Both the position numbers and the translations under genes were made by a program. Positions 42,849 to 45,032 of a DNA stretch of 45,032 bases are shown here, in pieces. The stretch's first letter is position 1. Each line of letters opens with the position of its first letter. Source of the stretch: an uncultured Verrucomicrobiales bacterium (GTDB lineage: Bacteria; Verrucomicrobiota; Verrucomicrobiia; Verrucomicrobiales; DEV007); contig CALAIY010000049.1 in NCBI GenBank assembly GCA_937922595.1, positions 1 through 45,032 on the forward strand, given 5' to 3'. The notes under the pieces are model-generated. The model did not search any database. It was not told the DNA's origin and saw nothing but the letters and a program-made list of their open reading frames with translations.

Positions 42849-43646
42849 ATGCCTAGCAATCCCCCGCCCCTCGACCACCCGCCGAAAAAACCTGGAATCA
42901 CCCAGCGCCGCAAGGCTCGCGAAAAACTCCAGCGCGAGGAACTCATCATCCGAGAAGCCCGCAAAATCCTCCTCTCCAAAGGCTTTCAGGGCCTCAATAT
43001 GGACGACCTTGCGGAAACGGTCGAATACGCAAAAGGCACCCTCTATCTTCACTTCACGAGCAAAGAAGATCTCGTAGTCGCCGTCGCCACCCACGCCCTC
43101 AATGAACGCGCCGAGCTCCTCAATCGCGCCACCACCGCCCCCGGGAGTACCCGCGAAAGGATGAGCGCAGTCAGCTTCGCCGGCTGCGAATTTGCCCACC
43201 GTTTCCCCGAATACTTCCAGCTCGATCGTATGCTCACCGCCCAGAGCTTCTGGGATCGCGCCAGCGACGTCCGTCGCGCAAAATACACCGAGCAATCCGC
43301 CCTCAGCTTCCGCGTCATCGATACCCTCGTCCGCGAAGCCATGCTCTGCGGCGACCTCGCCGATGATGGACTCCCGCCAGATCGCATCACATTTGGCCTC
43401 ATCTGCCTCGACGTCGGCACCCAAATCATGTCCCGAGACCCCGCCATCGGCCAGCTCTCCAAAGACATCGAGAAAAATCCCCTCACCGCCGTACGCGAGC
43501 AGCAAGAGCGCTACCTCGATCTCCTCGATTGGAAACCCACCTACGGCACCACCACCATCGACACCCTCTCCATCGATCAAAAGCTCCGCGAAACCATCTT
43601 CACCGACGCCAAATGGCGCCCCAGAAAGCCAAGACCAAAAGCATAA
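42849..43646 (+). CDS. TetR/AcrR family transcriptional regulator
   Basis: The 265-aa product has the TetR N-terminal DNA-binding domain (about 20-75): 'EELIIREARKILLSKGFQGLNMDDLAE' followed by the recognition helix region 'VEYAKGTLYLHFTSKEDL'. The C-terminal part (about 85-230) is a ligand-binding and dimerisation domain, here with 'CEFAHRFPEYFQLDRMLTAQ' and 'ICLDVGTQIM'. The extension before the HTH is basic and Pro-rich. The ligand is unknown. It is divergent from the YdeP-like gene with a palindromic candidate operator between them, and lies 33 bases before the sugar kinase gene, so either neighbour may be its target. Confidence 0.88.
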   Translation: MPSNPPPLDHPPKKPGITQRRKAREKLQREELIIREARKILLSKGFQGLNMDDLAETVEYAKGTLYLHFTSKEDLVVAVATHALNERAELLNRATTAPGSTRERMSAVSFAGCEFAHRFPEYFQLDRMLTAQSFWDRASDVRRAKYTEQSALSFRVIDTLVREAMLCGDLADDGLPPDRITFGLICLDVGTQIMSRDPAIGQLSKDIEKNPLTAVREQQERYLDLLDWKPTYGTTTIDTLSIDQKLRETIFTDAKWRPRKPRPKA

Positions 43647-43679
43647 GCAAAGGCCTTAAATCTTTTACCTAAATCTAAA

Positions 43680-44780
43680 ATGTCTCTAGAAATCCGACCA
43701 GCCGCCGAATGCCACTACGCCAACGTCTCCCTCGGCGAAGTCATGCTCCGCCTCGATCCCGGTGAAGGCCGCGTCCGCACCGCCCGCCAATTCCGCGCCT
43801 GGGAAGGCGGCGGCGAATACAACGTCGCCCGTGGCCTCCGCAAATGCTTCGGCCTCAAAACCGCCGTCGTCACCGCCTTCGCCGAAAACGAAATCGGCCA
43901 CCTCATCGAAGACTTCATCATGCAAGGCGGCGTCGATACCGACTTCATCCAATGGCGCACCGACTTCGATGGCCTCGGCCAAAACGTCAGAAACGGCCTC
44001 AACTTCACCGAGCGCGGCTTCGGCATCCGCGGAGCAAAAGGAGCAGTCGACCGCGGCCACACCGCCGCCTCCCAGATGAAGCCCGGCGACATCGACTGGG
44101 AAGAAATCTTCGGAAACCGCGGCTCCCAATGGTTCCACACCGGAGGCATCTTCGCCGCCCTCTCCACCTCCTCCGCTGAACTCACCATCGAAGCCTGCAA
44201 AGCCGCCAAAAAACACGGCACCATAGTCTCCTACGATCTCAATTACCGCCCCTCCCTCTGGAAAAGCATCGGTGGCCTCGCCAAAGCCCAAGAAGTAAAT
44301 CGTGAAATCGCCCAATACGTCGATGTCATGATCGGCAATGAAGAAGACTTCACCGCCTGCCTCGGCCTCGAAGTCGAAGGCGTCGATGAAAACCTCCAAG
44401 GAATCGAAATCGATAACTTCAAACGAATGATCGAAAAGGCCGTCCAGGAATTCCCCAACTTCAAAGCCACCGCCACAACCCTCAGAGAAGTCCACACCGC
44501 CACCGTAAACGACTGGGGAGCCCTCTGCTGGCACGACGGCCAATTCCACGAAGCCACCCACCGCCCCAAGCTCGAAATCCTCGACCGCGTAGGCGGCGGC
44601 GACTCCTTCGCCAGCGGCCTCATCTACGGCTTCCTCAAATTCAACGACGCCGCCAAAGCCATCCAATACGGAGCCGCCCACGGAGCCCTAGCCATGACCA
44701 CCCCCGGCGACACCACCATGGCCACCCTAGCCGAAGTCGAGAAACTAATCGGCGGCGGCGGCGCAAGAGTTGACCGCTAA
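43680..44780 (+). CDS. kdgK: PfkB-family sugar kinase, 2-keto-3-deoxygluconate kinase-like
   Basis: This is a 366-aa ribokinase/PfkB fold protein, slightly longer than the usual 310-340. 'SLGEVMLRLDPGEGRV' near the N-terminus and 'FRAWEGGGEYNVARGL' form the substrate-binding side. 'VSYDLNYRPSLW' (about 187) is typical of KDG kinases. The PfkB signature with the catalytic Asp is 'LDRVGGGDSFASGLIYG' (about 300-316), with 'NEEDF' near 221. KDG kinase phosphorylates 2-keto-3-deoxygluconate from pectin, alginate or glucuronate breakdown for the Entner-Doudoroff route. No KDPG aldolase gene is in the window, so the substrate is an inference. An intrinsic terminator follows at 44827-44869. Confidence 0.85.
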   Translation: MSLEIRPAAECHYANVSLGEVMLRLDPGEGRVRTARQFRAWEGGGEYNVARGLRKCFGLKTAVVTAFAENEIGHLIEDFIMQGGVDTDFIQWRTDFDGLGQNVRNGLNFTERGFGIRGAKGAVDRGHTAASQMKPGDIDWEEIFGNRGSQWFHTGGIFAALSTSSAELTIEACKAAKKHGTIVSYDLNYRPSLWKSIGGLAKAQEVNREIAQYVDVMIGNEEDFTACLGLEVEGVDENLQGIEIDNFKRMIEKAVQEFPNFKATATTLREVHTATVNDWGALCWHDGQFHEATHRPKLEILDRVGGGDSFASGLIYGFLKFNDAAKAIQYGAAHGALAMTTPGDTTMATLAEVEKLIGGGGARVDR

Positions 44781-44826
44781 CAATCCCGAATATGGATCAT
44801 TAAATCCCCTTCTTCGATAGCCCTCG

Positions 44827-44869
44827 AAAAGCCCATCGGCATTACGCTCTAATGGCCGTGGGCTTTTTT
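44827..44869 (+). terminator. Intrinsic terminator after sugar kinase gene
   Basis: The stem AAAAGCCCA (44827-44835) pairs with TGGGCTTTT (44859-44867). It is extended by CGGC/GCCG after one bulged T, with a 14-base loop, and is followed by a run of T (44864-44869). It lies 46 bases after the kinase stop. Confidence 0.85.
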
Positions 44870-45032
44870 AGGACACACGAAAACTGGTTTGGGGCTAGTA
44901 TCATTCGCGTTCCTCATCAGCTTCCGTTGGGAAATACATCTGAGAAAAGTTCAAAAAACAAATCGAACGGTGCGGCGTAAGGACCTGTTCCAACAAAGGC
45001 TCGAAGGGATACTGCGGCTAATCAACAATCCG
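44870..45032. other. Right-edge region without an assigned gene
   Basis: I see no recognisable gene after the terminator. One + strand frame is open to the window edge (about 165 bases) and reads 'LVSFAFLISFRWEIHLRK' in its middle, with a possible TTG start near 44891. This could be the 5' end of a gene continuing to the right or a chance frame. Confidence 0.25.

Noticed and set aside
42828-43580. 250-codon minus frame opposite the TetR gene
   Set aside because: Composition and lack of motifs show it is an antisense shadow of the TetR gene.
43686-44681. 331-codon open frame on the minus strand opposite the sugar kinase
   Set aside because: It is a shadow of the C-rich kinase gene. Its product is an unnatural Gly/Val/Glu/Phe-rich chain with no motifs, and the + strand frame has clear PfkB signatures.
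1-45032. CRISPR arrays, tRNA or rRNA genes, insertion sequences, prophage or defence genes
   Set aside because: I read for regular repeats, tRNA-like ends, transposase or integrase motifs and known defence families, and saw none.

Overview
The window is a gene-dense stretch of bacterial chromosome, probably from a member of the Verrucomicrobiota (PVC superphylum). That placement is an inference from the gene families. They include a SpmA-SpmB fusion outside a sporulation context, an SHD1-like secreted HExxH protein, a PQQ-type beta-propeller, an FG-GAP/ASPIC lipoprotein, and secreted proteins ending in a '[TL]G[ST]DP..PDI' module. Coding strands are strongly C-rich, with C-ending codons, on both strands. 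I see no rRNA, tRNA, CRISPR array, insertion sequence, integrase or phage gene, so this reads as core and accessory chromosome rather than an island.

Layout. 1-1829 (+): the 3' end of a RapA-like helicase gene and a flavoprotein disulfide reductase. 1837-8587 (-): a tightly packed unit of an AsmA-like protein, a secreted HExxH protein, a DUF368 undecaprenyl-phosphate translocase, a DUF502 protein, and an amino-acid ABC importer whose receptor and permease are fused. 8696-9160 (+): a LysM lipoprotein. 9161-9718: an AT-richer gap with three short membrane-type ORFs. 9719-18195 (-): a sulfite-oxidase-like molybdoenzyme, a parvulin, a SlyD-like FKBP, a zinc-ribbon membrane protein, a LolD/MacB-type ATPase, a TolC-type protein and a class A penicillin-binding protein. 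18267-21869: a MidA-like methyltransferase, the SpmAB fusion on the opposite strand, a Tat-exported TIM-barrel protein and a Trm112-like protein. 21899-30274 (-): a SNF2 helicase, a Wzx-like flippase, a polyprenyl glycosylphosphotransferase, YraN, RNase HII and ribosomal protein L19. 30466-40344 (+): four closely spaced genes for large exported proteins. 40356-44780: a YdeP-like molybdopterin oxidoreductase, a TetR regulator and a KDG-kinase-like sugar kinase, closed by a clear intrinsic terminator.

Many products act in the envelope: peptidoglycan polymerisation, lipid-carrier recycling, exopolysaccharide initiation and flipping, export of large beta-rich proteins, and three unrelated peptidyl-prolyl isomerase families (parvulin, FKBP, cyclophilin).

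The most unusual observations are these. The class A penicillin-binding protein has intact glycosyltransferase motifs but has lost the transpeptidase SxxK and SxN motifs while keeping KTGT. The four-gene exported block encodes a cyclophilin and a serine protease that share a C-terminal module that may be a sorting signal. The AT-rich gap at 9161-9718 holds short membrane ORFs that could be small genes or a frameshifted gene. I do not see a clear-cut undescribed defence or mobile system here.
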